Counted from the stretch's first letter, positions 46,489 through 56,548 are shown. The stretch: DNA of 64,000 nucleotides from Spirosoma aerolatum (GCF_002056795.1 NZ_CP020104.1:5899501-5963500); one strand, 5' to 3'. Notes: generated from the sequence alone by a model not told the origin. A program made the numbers and translations.

Positions 46489-49400
46489 TTAAAGCCCGAT
46501 GTTGAGCGTAGCCTGGTACGAACGTAGGTTTGGCATAGTGTTGTGGTCAGTACCACGATCCCAGGCCGAACTACCCGTACCCGAACTGATTTCGGGATCG
46601 AAGCCGGTGTACTTGGTGAACGTCAGCAAATTCCGGCCCGACAGCACCAATTGCGCCCGACGCAATACCGGCACATTAACTACTTTGCTCAGGTCAAATC
46701 CAACCTGTACGTTGCGCAGCCGCACGAACGAAGCGTCTTCATAGAAATAATCTTTCGTGCCATTGGCCTGACGCTGGGCATACACCCCCCGGTAGAAAGC
46801 TGTCCAGGCCCCCGTATTTCCATCAATCGTAATCGGGTTCGCATAGTCAGCATGAATACCATCGCGGTACATCCATTCCTTTGTCTGGTTATAGATGTGG
46901 CTGCCATTTACCCAGTCGAACTGGAAGCCGAACGTCAGGAAGTTTTTAAACGTAAACTCGTTGATGAACGACATATTGAACTTCGGGTTCGGATCGCCAA
47001 AGCTGTACTTATTAGCCGAGAAGAAAGGCTGTTTCGTTGCCTTACTGACCACAATCCCATTGCTGGCTACGGTATACTGCGACTGCTGATCGGCGGGGAT
47101 AAGCAAATTTCCATCCGGGTCCTTCTGATCCAGTGAATGAACCGTTATATAGCCATACAATTGACCGATTTTTTCACCTGCTTTCAGGACGTAGTTCGAA
47201 CTACCGGCACTCGACAATACGACCACTTCGGCATTGTTCTTAACCGCCGTAATTTTTGAGGTTTGTCGCCCAAAATTCGTTGTCAGATTCCAGGTGAAGT
47301 CTTTCGTCCGCACAACGGTCGTATTCAACGATGCCTGAAACCCATTGGAGCCCAGCGAGAACGCGTTGTCTTTGATCGAGTTAATCCCCGCTGATGGAAT
47401 ACCACTCACATCGAAAATGGCATTGTCGGTAGACCGATTCCAATACGTGGCCGACAACCGAACACTGCTCAACCAGTTTGACGTTTTCGAAGGGGTAAGG
47501 GCTAAATCGGCACCCACTTCAAGTTCGGACGAAACCTCTACATCCAGAGCCGGATTTGGCTGGCTGGCTGGTGTATAAAAAGAGTTCGATGAGCCTAAGG
47601 TCTGGGTGTTTAAAACCAGGTAGCGATCGAATGGCTTCGGCTGAATACCAGCCTGTCCGTAAGCGGCCCGTAGCTTCAATTCGGGGAAGAAACCAGCTAC
47701 CGGGCTATTTTCCCAGAACTTCAACGCCGAAATACGGAAATACGCATCGCCACGCGGGAAGGTAAACGGCTTGGAACCGCTACCAAAAGCCGATGAATAG
47801 TCGGTACGGAAACCACCCGAAATACCTGCCAGATCACCAAAGTCGATCCGCTGGTTAACGACATAGCCATAGGTAATAAACGGCTCACTATAATCACCGC
47901 CAGCCGGTAAACCAGCCCGTCCAGCCGATGGTGCTTTCACACCAGGAACGCGGAATACTGCCGATTGAGCTGCTGTAAACGGATCGTAGGTTGGCAGGCC
48001 CAGTGTATAGGTATAGAACTGTTTGAAGTTCCGGTTTCGGTAATCGAACGAGAGTTGCGTAGAGGTTCTGATAGGCAGTTTCGAACCAAAATCGTTCTGA
48101 AAATCGGTATTGATATAGGCGCTGGCCAGGAAGTTCTGGTACGTAGTGGTCAGGCTATTATTATCGATCTCACCCGAAGGGTCGGTTCCAAAATAGTTTT
48201 GGTAGTAGTTGTTATTCAGCGCAATAACGTTCCGATTTTTCGTCTGGTTGGCGTAAGTAGTCCGAATTTCCTGCTTCGAGTAGTTGATACCATATTTGGC
48301 ATCCAGCGTCAGAAATTTATTGATATTGTAATTCAGGTTGAAGTTCTGAATCACATCCACCTTGTTGTCCTTATTGTCGGTATATTTCTGCCAGAAGCTG
48401 GGGTTATTGTGGTTCACCCCTACTGCATCGCCGTAGTAAATACCCGGATTACCGTCGGGATCGAGGGCCGAAAAATCAGCAAATGGACGAGCATTGTTCA
48501 CCGCATACAGAATCAGGCGATCGTTGGTTTTGATTGTACTACGTGTGTATACGAGCTGCGTAGTGGTTCTGAAAGTCAAGCCTTTGGCTAGTTGGAGACC
48601 AATATTCGACATCAGATTACTGCGTTGATAATTTCCGTTGTTGATGACATTACTCTCCTGCTGGTTATTCGAAGCTGATACGGCAAAGTCGACTTTATCG
48701 GTTCCACCTGTCAACGCAATACTGTTGTTATAGGTATTTGACGGGCGGAAAAAATAGGCATAATGATCCTGATACTTCAAATTGGCCGTATAAGGCTTAT
48801 CGGCTTTGTTATTCACATCGAGCGGATTATACTGCACATTCTCGCTGTAAACTAATGTATTCGGATTGAATTCAAGCGGTTTACCCGACGTACCAATAAC
48901 GTTATTGCTGGCATCGACAATGAATCCATTGTATTGCGCCTTAGCCACTCCTCCTACATTCAGATACTCACTCCGGGTAATGCCCGAACTCACATCAATA
49001 TTTAGTTTACCTGATTTCCCTTTTTTGGTAAATACCTGAATAACCCCGTTGGCACCCTGCGCCCCATACAGTGTAGCTGCCGCTGCACCCTGCACTACCT
49101 CAACCCGTTCGATGGTATTTGGATCGATACTGCTCAATAGGGCTGTCGGGTTATTGTTGATGTTTCCGTTCGAATCGTAATTCGTGGCATCGACCTGCAC
49201 CCCATCGATGAGCAGAATAGGAGCCGTACCCCGGTTGATGGTGTTAATCCCGCGCAGTACAATGTTGACCGGAGCACCAGGTGTACCGTTTCCACTCGAA
49301 ATCTGTGCTCCGGCAATCTTCCCAACCAATGCCTGATCAATAGAAGCGGTTGGTGTTTGAGGCAGATTCTTGGAGGTAATCGACTCGACCGAAATACCCA

Positions 49401-49761
49401 GTTTACGCTTATCGGTGGCTACCCCGACCCCGGTGACAACCACTTCGGATAACTGGCGGTTGTCTGATACCAGCTTAACGTCGACGACCGACTCGTTGCC
49501 AACAGCGATTTCCTGTGTGGTAACGCCCACAAAACTAAAGACGAGCGTTGCCGCCTTGTTGCCGGGAACGTCAAGACTATACATACCTCCCGCGTCGGTA
49601 GTAGCCCCTTTTGTAGTGCCCTTTACCACAACCGAAACTCCTGGCAAGGGTAAGTTATCTTCGGCCGATGTGACCTTACCCGTAATACGCCTATCCTGCG
49701 CCCAAACAGTGGACCAGAGCGAGCATACCAGAAGGAAACTCAAGGATAGAAATTTACTCAT
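46489..49761 (-). CDS. SusC/RagA-family TonB-linked outer-membrane protein (pair 2)
   Basis: A 1090-residue transporter with signal peptide to about Ala21, carboxypeptidase-regulatory-like domain (RRITGKVTSAEDNLPLPG), TonB-box region, plug (RGINTINRGTAPILLIDGVQ, then ATLYGAQGANGVIQVFTKKG) and a long barrel ending NIGL. Long stretches such as NQTKEWMYRDGI and LSGRNLLTFTKYTGFDPEIS are shared with the SusC at 52017. The ATG at 49761 is preceded by a clear Bacteroidota promoter at 49801-49831, so this pair is transcribed independently. Substrate is unknown. Confidence 0.97.
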   Translation of the reverse strand: MSKFLSLSFLLVCSLWSTVWAQDRRITGKVTSAEDNLPLPGVSVVVKGTTKGATTDAGGMYSLDVPGNKAATLVFSFVGVTTQEIAVGNESVVDVKLVSDNRQLSEVVVTGVGVATDKRKLGISVESITSKNLPQTPTASIDQALVGKIAGAQISSGNGTPGAPVNIVLRGINTINRGTAPILLIDGVQVDATNYDSNGNINNNPTALLSSIDPNTIERVEVVQGAAAATLYGAQGANGVIQVFTKKGKSGKLNIDVSSGITRSEYLNVGGVAKAQYNGFIVDASNNVIGTSGKPLEFNPNTLVYSENVQYNPLDVNNKADKPYTANLKYQDHYAYFFRPSNTYNNSIALTGGTDKVDFAVSASNNQQESNVINNGNYQRSNLMSNIGLQLAKGLTFRTTTQLVYTRSTIKTNDRLILYAVNNARPFADFSALDPDGNPGIYYGDAVGVNHNNPSFWQKYTDNKDNKVDVIQNFNLNYNINKFLTLDAKYGINYSKQEIRTTYANQTKNRNVIALNNNYYQNYFGTDPSGEIDNNSLTTTYQNFLASAYINTDFQNDFGSKLPIRTSTQLSFDYRNRNFKQFYTYTLGLPTYDPFTAAQSAVFRVPGVKAPSAGRAGLPAGGDYSEPFITYGYVVNQRIDFGDLAGISGGFRTDYSSAFGSGSKPFTFPRGDAYFRISALKFWENSPVAGFFPELKLRAAYGQAGIQPKPFDRYLVLNTQTLGSSNSFYTPASQPNPALDVEVSSELEVGADLALTPSKTSNWLSSVRLSATYWNRSTDNAIFDVSGIPSAGINSIKDNAFSLGSNGFQASLNTTVVRTKDFTWNLTTNFGRQTSKITAVKNNAEVVVLSSAGSSNYVLKAGEKIGQLYGYITVHSLDQKDPDGNLLIPADQQSQYTVASNGIVVSKATKQPFFSANKYSFGDPNPKFNMSFINEFTFKNFLTFGFQFDWVNGSHIYNQTKEWMYRDGIHADYANPITIDGNTGAWTAFYRGVYAQRQANGTKDYFYEDASFVRLRNVQVGFDLSKVVNVPVLRRAQLVLSGRNLLTFTKYTGFDPEISSGTGSSAWDRGTDHNTMPNLRSYQATLNIGL

Positions 49762-49800
49762 GTACGTTAGATGTTAGGTGAAAACAGTTTTTACTGTTGA

Positions 49801-49831
49801 CAAAACTAACATCAAAAAGAAATAATACAAA
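49801..49831 (-). promoter_or_regulatory. Bacteroidota-type promoter of SusC pair 2
   Basis: On the minus strand TTTG (49831-49828) is followed after 19 bases by TAGTTTTG (49808-49801), fitting the TTTG / TAnnTTTG consensus at -33 and -7. The site is 40 bases before the SusC start codon, a normal leader length. Confidence 0.8.
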
Positions 49832-50251
49832 TTTAAAAATCCACTTACATAAAATATTATTTGATAAATACTGAGTAAAATCAAAATATTATTCCGATAT
49901 AAAAGCAAAAATACACATATAATATAATAAAATTTACCAGATATTCATTAAAATCAGAATAATATACCTAAAAAGTATTTTAACTTTAATATCTATTTAA
50001 ATAGAAAAAATACAATTAACAAAAGACATTTTATAAAGACATCATATTTGTACAGCATGTTGCATGGACGTTGCTTGTTTTCCATAAGCGGTCGAAAATC
50101 GGGCTGAACGTCAAACCATTAGCCAATATGTAACCATAAATAGCGATCTAGAGGCAGTAGAAATAGAGCCACCCATAAAAATTTGATCCTTTTTATTTAT
50201 ACATACCACTGTTGAGTAAATATGCTCAACCAACATATACTAAACGCCATA
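49832..50251. other. Gene-free A+T-rich region upstream of SusC pair 2
   Basis: About 420 bases, strongly A+T-rich, between the SusC promoter and the terminator of the preceding SusD. I see no open frame, tRNA or defined repeat; the composition suits a regulatory region with possible upstream elements. Confidence 0.5.
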
Positions 50252-50289
50252 AACACAAAAAGCACCGCTTGGGCGATGCTTTTTGTGTT
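50252..50289 (-). terminator. Terminator after the third SusD gene
   Basis: Perfect 13-base arms AACACAAAAAGCA / TGCTTTTTGTGTT, with an inner CGC/GCG pair around TTGG giving a nearly continuous hairpin. A and T runs lie within the arms, so it can act in both directions. It is 22 bases beyond the SusD stop. Confidence 0.85.
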
Positions 50290-50310
50290 GGAACTTCACT
50301 AGCTCTGCAA

Positions 50311-51996
50311 TTAAAAATTGGGGTTTTTGGTAACAACACCCGATGTCGACGCATTTAATACGGTCTCATCGGCTGGCACATCCCAATAATCCATGAAATT
50401 ATAGTTGATCGTCACGTTTTTATTGATCGTTGCACCGGCATTCGAAATAAGTGTGTTCCCATAGCTGCCGCCCCCCACTGAGATGTCGTAGGTCCAGCCC
50501 CAGCGCCGACTATCGTAGAAAGCGAGACCACGGTTGAATAAAGAGACTCTCCGTTCTTTGGTCAGCTCAGTAAGCGCTTTCGCCAGTGTCAGGCCGGTAC
50601 CAGCTACAGGTGCTACACCAGCGCCCTGGTAAGCTCTCACTGCATCGATAAACCCTAAGCCTGTTTCAATGTTACCTAAGCGGATATTGGCTTCGGCTAG
50701 CATCAGCGCATTCTCTTCATAACTACCAGCCATAAATACTTCATGAGCGCCCACATCTTTAGAACCATACACGTATACACCAGCCAGCCCAGCACCATTG
50801 GGTATCATACTGTAGCGGGTTGTAAACGTATAGTTGTTCTTATACATAGTTGCTGTATTGAAATTATTGGCTACCCGCTTGTCACCCGCATTGAACGACT
50901 GCATGAATCGCTCACTGATTTTAAAGGTCGAGCTTGTGTTCACATTTGAGGTTAACGCGGCCACAGTACCACCTGTTGGTGAAAAAGGTGAGTTGGATGC
51001 GGAACTCCGTTCGGTGAAAACAGCATCGCCTTTCTTAATACCATTGGTAGCCAGCGTCAGTACCGAATTCCAGTCGGCCGTAGTCATAGCCGTTGTCGAT
51101 GATTTAGTAATCTTTGCATCAGGATTACCATTGACAAACGGAGCCAGCTTATTAACCAGAATATTACGAGCCAGCATGGTATTGATATTCCGTTTCCACA
51201 TATCGATGGTTGGCACCGTACCGTTACCTACCTGAAAAAACGAAGGAATCAGCTTCGACATCACCGCCTGGTAATCACTCGCACTGGTAATGGCTCCCAG
51301 CGTTGTAGTGGTCAGATTGAAATACTCGTTCGATTTGTTGATAATTGCATCGTGCAATACATAACTGCCATCGGTTACGCCCGACTTATCTTCAATAAGG
51401 CCGGCATAATACATTGAGCCAATGGATGCGTACGCATAGCCTTTCCACCAGTAAGCCCATGCTTTCAGGGTGTTGGCCCGGCTGGAGGCATCGCCCGTAA
51501 ATTTGATGGTAGCCGCTAAATCCAGAATTTGGTTACAGACATTATTCAGGGCATACATATTCAGCCACTGGTAATAAATCGCGTTGTTACCGGCTCCGGT
51601 AGCAGCACGGCTATTATACGACCGGATGATACCTACCTGTGGAGCTGGGTTGGTCTGCTTAGTACCGTCATCCAGAATAATATAATCGGGTACCCCAATG
51701 GTCGTAATCTGGTTGTTCGATGCATCCGCACCAACATTATCGGCCATCAGTTCACTATAGCCCCAGGGCAGCGAGAAATAACTGTTTCCCAGCCAGCCAT
51801 CACCATTCAGAAAACCGTTTATATAAACGCCACCCTGGGCATAGGCGATAAGTCCAGCCTCATCGTTTACGTTGGCAGATAGCGTTGGAGCGTTCGGATT
51901 ACCCACATCCAGTTGATCCTTACAGGAAACCCCTGTAAGCATGAGTGCTGCTAAAAATGCGGTGGTAAAAAATTTATGTTTATTAATGAGTTTCAT
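50311..51996 (-). CDS. SusD/RagB-family lipoprotein (pair 3)
   Basis: A 561-residue SusD-like protein. Signal peptide with lipidation Cys26 in TGVSC followed by KDQLDV. Motifs WAYWWKGYAYASIGSMYYAGL near 182 and LTKERRVSLFNRGLAFYDSRRWG near the C-terminus are standard for the family. It is a close paralogue of the SusD at 44822. It follows its SusC by 20 bases and has a strong terminator behind it. The substrate is unknown. Confidence 0.95.
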   Translation of the reverse strand: MKLINKHKFFTTAFLAALMLTGVSCKDQLDVGNPNAPTLSANVNDEAGLIAYAQGGVYINGFLNGDGWLGNSYFSLPWGYSELMADNVGADASNNQITTIGVPDYIILDDGTKQTNPAPQVGIIRSYNSRAATGAGNNAIYYQWLNMYALNNVCNQILDLAATIKFTGDASSRANTLKAWAYWWKGYAYASIGSMYYAGLIEDKSGVTDGSYVLHDAIINKSNEYFNLTTTTLGAITSASDYQAVMSKLIPSFFQVGNGTVPTIDMWKRNINTMLARNILVNKLAPFVNGNPDAKITKSSTTAMTTADWNSVLTLATNGIKKGDAVFTERSSASNSPFSPTGGTVAALTSNVNTSSTFKISERFMQSFNAGDKRVANNFNTATMYKNNYTFTTRYSMIPNGAGLAGVYVYGSKDVGAHEVFMAGSYEENALMLAEANIRLGNIETGLGFIDAVRAYQGAGVAPVAGTGLTLAKALTELTKERRVSLFNRGLAFYDSRRWGWTYDISVGGGSYGNTLISNAGATINKNVTINYNFMDYWDVPADETVLNASTSGVVTKNPNF

Positions 51997-52016
51997 AGAT
52001 AATGACAGTTGAAAAA

Positions 52017-55000
52017 TTAGAACCCGATATTCAGACCAACCTGATACGACTTCGTATTTGGCAGCGTGCTGTGATCCACACCCCGGTCAAACGACGAGTT
52101 TGAAGCGCCTGAGCTAATTTCAGGATCATAGCCTGAGTATTTGGTAAATGTCAGCAGGTTGCGGCCTGTCAAAACGATCTGGGCTTTATTGAGATAGGGC
52201 AACTTAACCAGTTTAGACAGGTCAAATGCCAGCGAAACATTCCGTAACCGAACGAACGAAGCATCTTCTACATAGAAATCTTTCGTAGCGTTATTACCCG
52301 CCCCACGAGTACTGCCCCACAGGTTGTAGTAGGCACTAGACCAGTAAGCCGAATAAGCGCCCGTTTTTCCATCAATCGTTACCGGCTTTTCAAAATCTCC
52401 ACTAATACCATCGCGGTACATCCACTCTTTCGTCTGATTGTAAAGATGGCTGCCATATACCCAGTCGAACTGGAAGTTCAACGTCAGGAAGTTTTTAAAA
52501 CTTACCCCATTAATGAACGACATGTTAAACTTCGGGTTGGGGTTCATCAGCGGATAGGTCTCATCCGTAAACTGCATCTGGTAATCAGATTTTTTAACAA
52601 CCCGTCCATCAACAATCGTATAATTGGCTTTATCGGCTTCCGTAATGTATTTTGTTTTGCCATCCTGACGAGTGTAATCCAGACTGGTTAAGGCCTTATA
52701 GCCATATACTTGGCCAATTGGCTGGCCCGGCGTCAGTACGAGAGCCGTGCTCCCTGCGGCCGTTGTCAGAATAATATCAGCTCCCCCCGAAATGGCGTCG
52801 ATTTTCGAAAGCTGATGACCGAAGTTGGTCGTGAAATCCCACTTCAGATTTTTAGACGAGTAAACAGGCAGTGTTAAGGAGAATTGCACTCCATTGGACG
52901 ACATGTTGATGGCGTTCGTTAACTGACCCGTCGAACCCAGCGAAGGAGGTACGCTGACCGTATAAATTACATTTTCGCTGGAACGCTTCCAGTACGTAAA
53001 CGAACCAGAAATAGAGTTCAGCCAGCTACGGTTCGAATTCCCCCCAATGGTGAAGTCGGTACCCACTTCGAATTCTTTCGAAACCTCAACATTCAGATTA
53101 GGATTCTGCGTGGTCGTTGGAATGGTGTAGACCAGACCTGACCCTAGGTTACGCTGACTCAGGACCGGATACCGGTCGAAAGCACCGGGCTGAATACCAG
53201 CCTCTCCGTAAGCCGCCCTTAATTTGAAATACGTTACGGCATTAGAAATAGCACTATTTTTAAAGAACGACAAGGGAGCTATATGCCCATCGAAGTGTGG
53301 GAAGGTAAATGGGGTTGAGCCTGCACCAAAAGCCGATGACCAGTCCGTTCTAAAACCGGCTGTAATACCCCCAAAATCACCAAAATCAATTTTCTGGTTC
53401 ACCAAATACCCATAGGTGATAAACGGCGTTACGATATCGTTGGCAACTGCCTGCGACGACGTAGAACTGATGTTATAGGGTGGTGCTGTCCCTAAACCAA
53501 CGCCATAGGTATCATATTCTGTAGTCTTGTTCTTACGGTAATCGAATGATACCTGCGTACTGGTCTGAATGGGCAGATTTATATGAAAATCGTTCTGGAA
53601 ATCGGTACGAATATAGGCCGTCCCCAGGAAATTCTGGAATGTGCTGTTGTACTGAAAGTTATCAATTTCCCCTTTCTCGTCCGGTGCATAGTTGCTGGCC
53701 CAGGTTTCGTAATATTCAGTGCTTATATTCTGCGATTGGTTGTAATACGTCCATCGGGCCGTTTCGTTCCGATAATTGATACCGTATTTAGCATCCAGTT
53801 CGAGAAATTTATTGACCTTGTAGTTCGCATTGAAATTCTGGACTACATCGATTTTGTTGTTAATCGCATCCGTATACTCCGCCTGATAATAAGGGTTACC
53901 TGCGTTGATACTGAGGAAATCAGCGGTTGGATACACCGGGTACGTACCATCGGCCAGCTTACGGGTCAGATCGAAGAAAGGCGACGTATTCAGGAACCCA
54001 TAAACCGAACCAACATTTCCGCTTCCATTATTAAAGGGCGAATACATAGCCCCTAAGCCTGGCTTCAGCGTATTTTTAGTATATACTAACTGAGTGAGTG
54101 AACGAATTGTAAACCCTTTAAACAACTCTGTTCCCACGTTGGCCGACAGGTTACTTCTATTGATATAGCCGTTCTCCTTCGTCAGGATGGGCGACGTGGT
54201 GTGGTTGTTGGCAGCTGCAATGTTGAAGTCGCTTTTTTCCGATGCTCCCGAAATACTGATCGTGTTATTGGTGGTAGCGCCCGTTCCAAGCACTTGCTTA
54301 AAATGATCGTAGTATTTCAGATTGGCATTATACGGAGTATTGGCGTCGTTCCGGATATCCTGGATGGCGTAGCGGGTAGCACCACCGTACTTATACGAAA
54401 TCCCGGTAATGGCACCGTATTGGGTATAGTCAAGGATATTTCCTTTGGCATCGACAATGTTATTACTCGCATCGGTCAGGTACGGGTGCAGCATGGCTTT
54501 ATGCACATTACCCGTATTAAGAAATTCGTTGGCGGAGTAGCTGGTTGAGAAGTTAATGGCCGTACGACCTTTTTTGCCTTTTTTCGTAAAAATCTGAATG
54601 ACCCCATTGGCCCCCTGGGCACCATAAATCGAGGCAGAAGCAGCGCCCTGTACAACCTCTACGCGGTCTACATTGCTTAAATCAAGTGAGTTGATATCGG
54701 TCGCGGCAACCTGTATCCCATCCACCATGATCAGCGGCTTGGTACCACCCTGAACCGAGTTGATCCCCCGCAGCAGAATATTAACGGGATCGCCGGGGTT
54801 ACCACTGGTGGAGGAAATTTGGGCGCCAGGAATTTTACCAATTAAAGCCTGGTCGATGGAAGCGGTCGGCGTTTGCGGAAGATCTTTAGCCGATACACTT
54901 TCAACGGCAATACCCAGTTTGGCTTTGCTGGTAGCCACCCCACTACCCGTTACGACCACTTCAGTAAGCAGTTTCGAATCGGATGCCAGGCTTACATTGA

Positions 55001-55277
55001 CCTCGGATTGATTACCAACCAGAACCTCCTGGGTAGTTGTTCCAACAAAGCTAAATACAAGTGTAGTCCCTTTTGCCGAAGGCACCATCAGGTCAAATAC
55101 TCCCCCTCCATCGGTCGAAGTTCCTTTTGATGTTCCCTTTACAAGGATAGATACGCCGGGCAGAGGAGAGCCATCTTCGGCTGATGTGACCTTACCAATT
55201 ACTCTTCGATCCTGTGCCCACGCAGTAGACCCAAGTAAGCATAGTAGAAATATGCTTATAAATAAACGTTTTCCCAT
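52017..55277 (-). CDS. SusC/RagA-family TonB-linked outer-membrane protein (pair 3)
   Basis: A 1086-residue transporter read from the ATG at 55277 (MGKRLFISIF). The frame runs on to a TTG at 55331, but that start would lie inside the promoter at 55320-55351, so the ATG is correct. Signal peptide to Ala21; carboxypeptidase-regulatory-like domain (RRVIGKVTSAEDGSPLPG); plug (RGINSVQGGTKPLIMVDGIQ, then ASIYGAQGANGVIQIFTKKG); barrel ending GLNIGF. It closely resembles the SusC at 46489 throughout. With its SusD it is an independent unit lacking associated hydrolases. Confidence 0.97.
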   Translation of the reverse strand: MGKRLFISIFLLCLLGSTAWAQDRRVIGKVTSAEDGSPLPGVSILVKGTSKGTSTDGGGVFDLMVPSAKGTTLVFSFVGTTTQEVLVGNQSEVNVSLASDSKLLTEVVVTGSGVATSKAKLGIAVESVSAKDLPQTPTASIDQALIGKIPGAQISSTSGNPGDPVNILLRGINSVQGGTKPLIMVDGIQVAATDINSLDLSNVDRVEVVQGAASASIYGAQGANGVIQIFTKKGKKGRTAINFSTSYSANEFLNTGNVHKAMLHPYLTDASNNIVDAKGNILDYTQYGAITGISYKYGGATRYAIQDIRNDANTPYNANLKYYDHFKQVLGTGATTNNTISISGASEKSDFNIAAANNHTTSPILTKENGYINRSNLSANVGTELFKGFTIRSLTQLVYTKNTLKPGLGAMYSPFNNGSGNVGSVYGFLNTSPFFDLTRKLADGTYPVYPTADFLSINAGNPYYQAEYTDAINNKIDVVQNFNANYKVNKFLELDAKYGINYRNETARWTYYNQSQNISTEYYETWASNYAPDEKGEIDNFQYNSTFQNFLGTAYIRTDFQNDFHINLPIQTSTQVSFDYRKNKTTEYDTYGVGLGTAPPYNISSTSSQAVANDIVTPFITYGYLVNQKIDFGDFGGITAGFRTDWSSAFGAGSTPFTFPHFDGHIAPLSFFKNSAISNAVTYFKLRAAYGEAGIQPGAFDRYPVLSQRNLGSGLVYTIPTTTQNPNLNVEVSKEFEVGTDFTIGGNSNRSWLNSISGSFTYWKRSSENVIYTVSVPPSLGSTGQLTNAINMSSNGVQFSLTLPVYSSKNLKWDFTTNFGHQLSKIDAISGGADIILTTAAGSTALVLTPGQPIGQVYGYKALTSLDYTRQDGKTKYITEADKANYTIVDGRVVKKSDYQMQFTDETYPLMNPNPKFNMSFINGVSFKNFLTLNFQFDWVYGSHLYNQTKEWMYRDGISGDFEKPVTIDGKTGAYSAYWSSAYYNLWGSTRGAGNNATKDFYVEDASFVRLRNVSLAFDLSKLVKLPYLNKAQIVLTGRNLLTFTKYSGYDPEISSGASNSSFDRGVDHSTLPNTKSYQVGLNIGF

Positions 55278-55319
55278 TCTGTCAATTAGTGTTAAGTTAA
55301 GAAACAATACTCCGCTTAA

Positions 55320-55351
55320 CAAATCTATCAATTAGGAAAAACCCTTGCAAA
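55320..55351 (-). promoter_or_regulatory. Bacteroidota-type promoter of SusC pair 3
   Basis: On the minus strand TTTG (55351-55348), 20 bases, then TAGATTTG (55327-55320). It is 43 bases upstream of the ATG at 55277 and fixes that start in preference to the longer frame. Confidence 0.82.
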
Positions 55352-55712
55352 TTGTCTACCTATTTACATATTAACCAATACTTGTTGCATTAATTTTATT
55401 TAATACCGAATAATATTCTGCAACAGCAAAGAAAATTAGTAACCGTACAAATAGAACTTTTTCAATTCCTGCTATTTGCCGGAATAATTTATGGACTAAG
55501 CAATTTTACGGAGTATCTCTCATCACAGAATAGTTCTATTTTTAGTAGTTTTTATATACGAATCGTTTAACAAGATTACTTAATTATAGCCAATTTTAAT
55601 GCCTTTTTAATATTAGATTTCCTTTACAAAAATCACTTTAACATATATAGCAACAGACTAATATACATGTGTACACATATAACTCATGTACTACTTTTGT
55701 AATATAGCTGCA
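55352..55712. other. Gene-free A+T-rich region upstream of SusC pair 3
   Basis: About 360 bases between the SusC promoter and the patatin-side terminator. The only distinct element is a perfect 12-base palindrome, ATGTGTACACAT, at 55667-55678. No small gene or RNA signature was seen. Confidence 0.45.
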
Positions 55713-55755
55713 ATGGCACACAGGATCTAGCATTCTTTCTGCTCCTGTGTGCCAT
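55713..55755 (-). terminator. Terminator after the patatin gene
   Basis: Perfect 13-base arms ATGGCACACAGGA / TCCTGTGTGCCAT with a 17-base loop, 26 bases beyond the patatin stop on the minus strand. A T-tract is not obvious, but position and stem strength fit termination. Confidence 0.75.
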
Positions 55756-55780
55756 CGTACACGCTTCGTCGTTAAATTTC

Positions 55781-56548
55781 TCAGCTATTTGCTACAAAGT
55801 AGTGTTCAATATCAGCAGCCAGCGACTTTGTGTATTGATACCCTATACGAAACAGTTCGCGGGACTTGCTTAGGTCGGTAGTGCTGTACTGCGCCAATTG
55901 AGGAGGCTCTATCAGAATGTTACAACGAGCGAATCGATCTTTGGTTTTGCTCTGAACAGCCAGTACAAGGCTCCGTTCAATCACTCCACGCATCGAACGT
56001 ATAGGTTTTCGTGGCCCTAATATGTTGCAGTGCGAGCCGATCAGAAAATCCACTTTCGATTCGATAATTTCGACCGGCAGATTGTTCAGAACTCCCCCGT
56101 CTACGTACTGGCGTTTGTTGATCAGCATAGGTTCAAAAATTCCTGGCAGGCAGCAGGAAGCCAGTACCGGACGAATCAACTCACCCTTTTCGAATACAAC
56201 CTGCTCGCCCTCGTTCAGATCAACAGCTAATACATGTAGTGGTATTTGTAAGCCCTCAAACGAATCGTGAGGAATGTATTTTTTATACAAATCGGCTACC
56301 GTATCGAGTCGAAGCAAGCCCATGCGATTCCAGGCTGGTCGCAGATGCCGCACGAACGATGACGATTCTATTATTTTAAGGCTCTCATCGGGCGAAAAAC
56401 CCTGTGAGAATAAAGCACCAGTTATGGCACCAGCGCTGGTACCTGCAATATGATGAAACGGAATATCCATTTCACGAAGTGCCTTAATCACACCCAGATG
56501 GGCAATTCCCCGCGCTCCTCCGCCTGATAAAACTAATCCAACTTTCAT
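55781..56548 (-). CDS. Patatin-like phospholipase
   Basis: A 255-residue cytosolic hydrolase of the patatin family. The oxyanion loop GGGARG is at 9-14, nucleophile Ser38 lies in GTSAG, and the dyad Asp150 lies in DGGVLNNLP. The length is that of the small bacterial patatin proteins (RssA-like), with no extra domain. It should act on phospholipid or lysophospholipid acyl esters. The metallo-beta-lactamase-fold gene lies 79 bases upstream on the same strand, separated by an 18-bp perfect hairpin, so they may be one partially attenuated transcript. Confidence 0.93.
   Translation of the reverse strand: MKVGLVLSGGGARGIAHLGVIKALREMDIPFHHIAGTSAGAITGALFSQGFSPDESLKIIESSSFVRHLRPAWNRMGLLRLDTVADLYKKYIPHDSFEGLQIPLHVLAVDLNEGEQVVFEKGELIRPVLASCCLPGIFEPMLINKRQYVDGGVLNNLPVEIIESKVDFLIGSHCNILGPRKPIRSMRGVIERSLVLAVQSKTKDRFARCNILIEPPQLAQYSTTDLSKSRELFRIGYQYTKSLAADIEHYFVANS

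Noticed and set aside
47965..48591. 208-codon plus-strand frame inside SusC pair 2
   Set aside because: Antisense to a SusC barrel; the protein is low in complexity and has no family features.
53583..54056. 157-codon plus-strand frame inside SusC pair 3
   Set aside because: Antisense shadow in the same relative region as in the paralogous gene.
55278..55331. N-terminal extension of SusC pair 3 to a TTG
   Set aside because: The promoter overlaps it and the normal signal peptide starts at the ATG at 55277.
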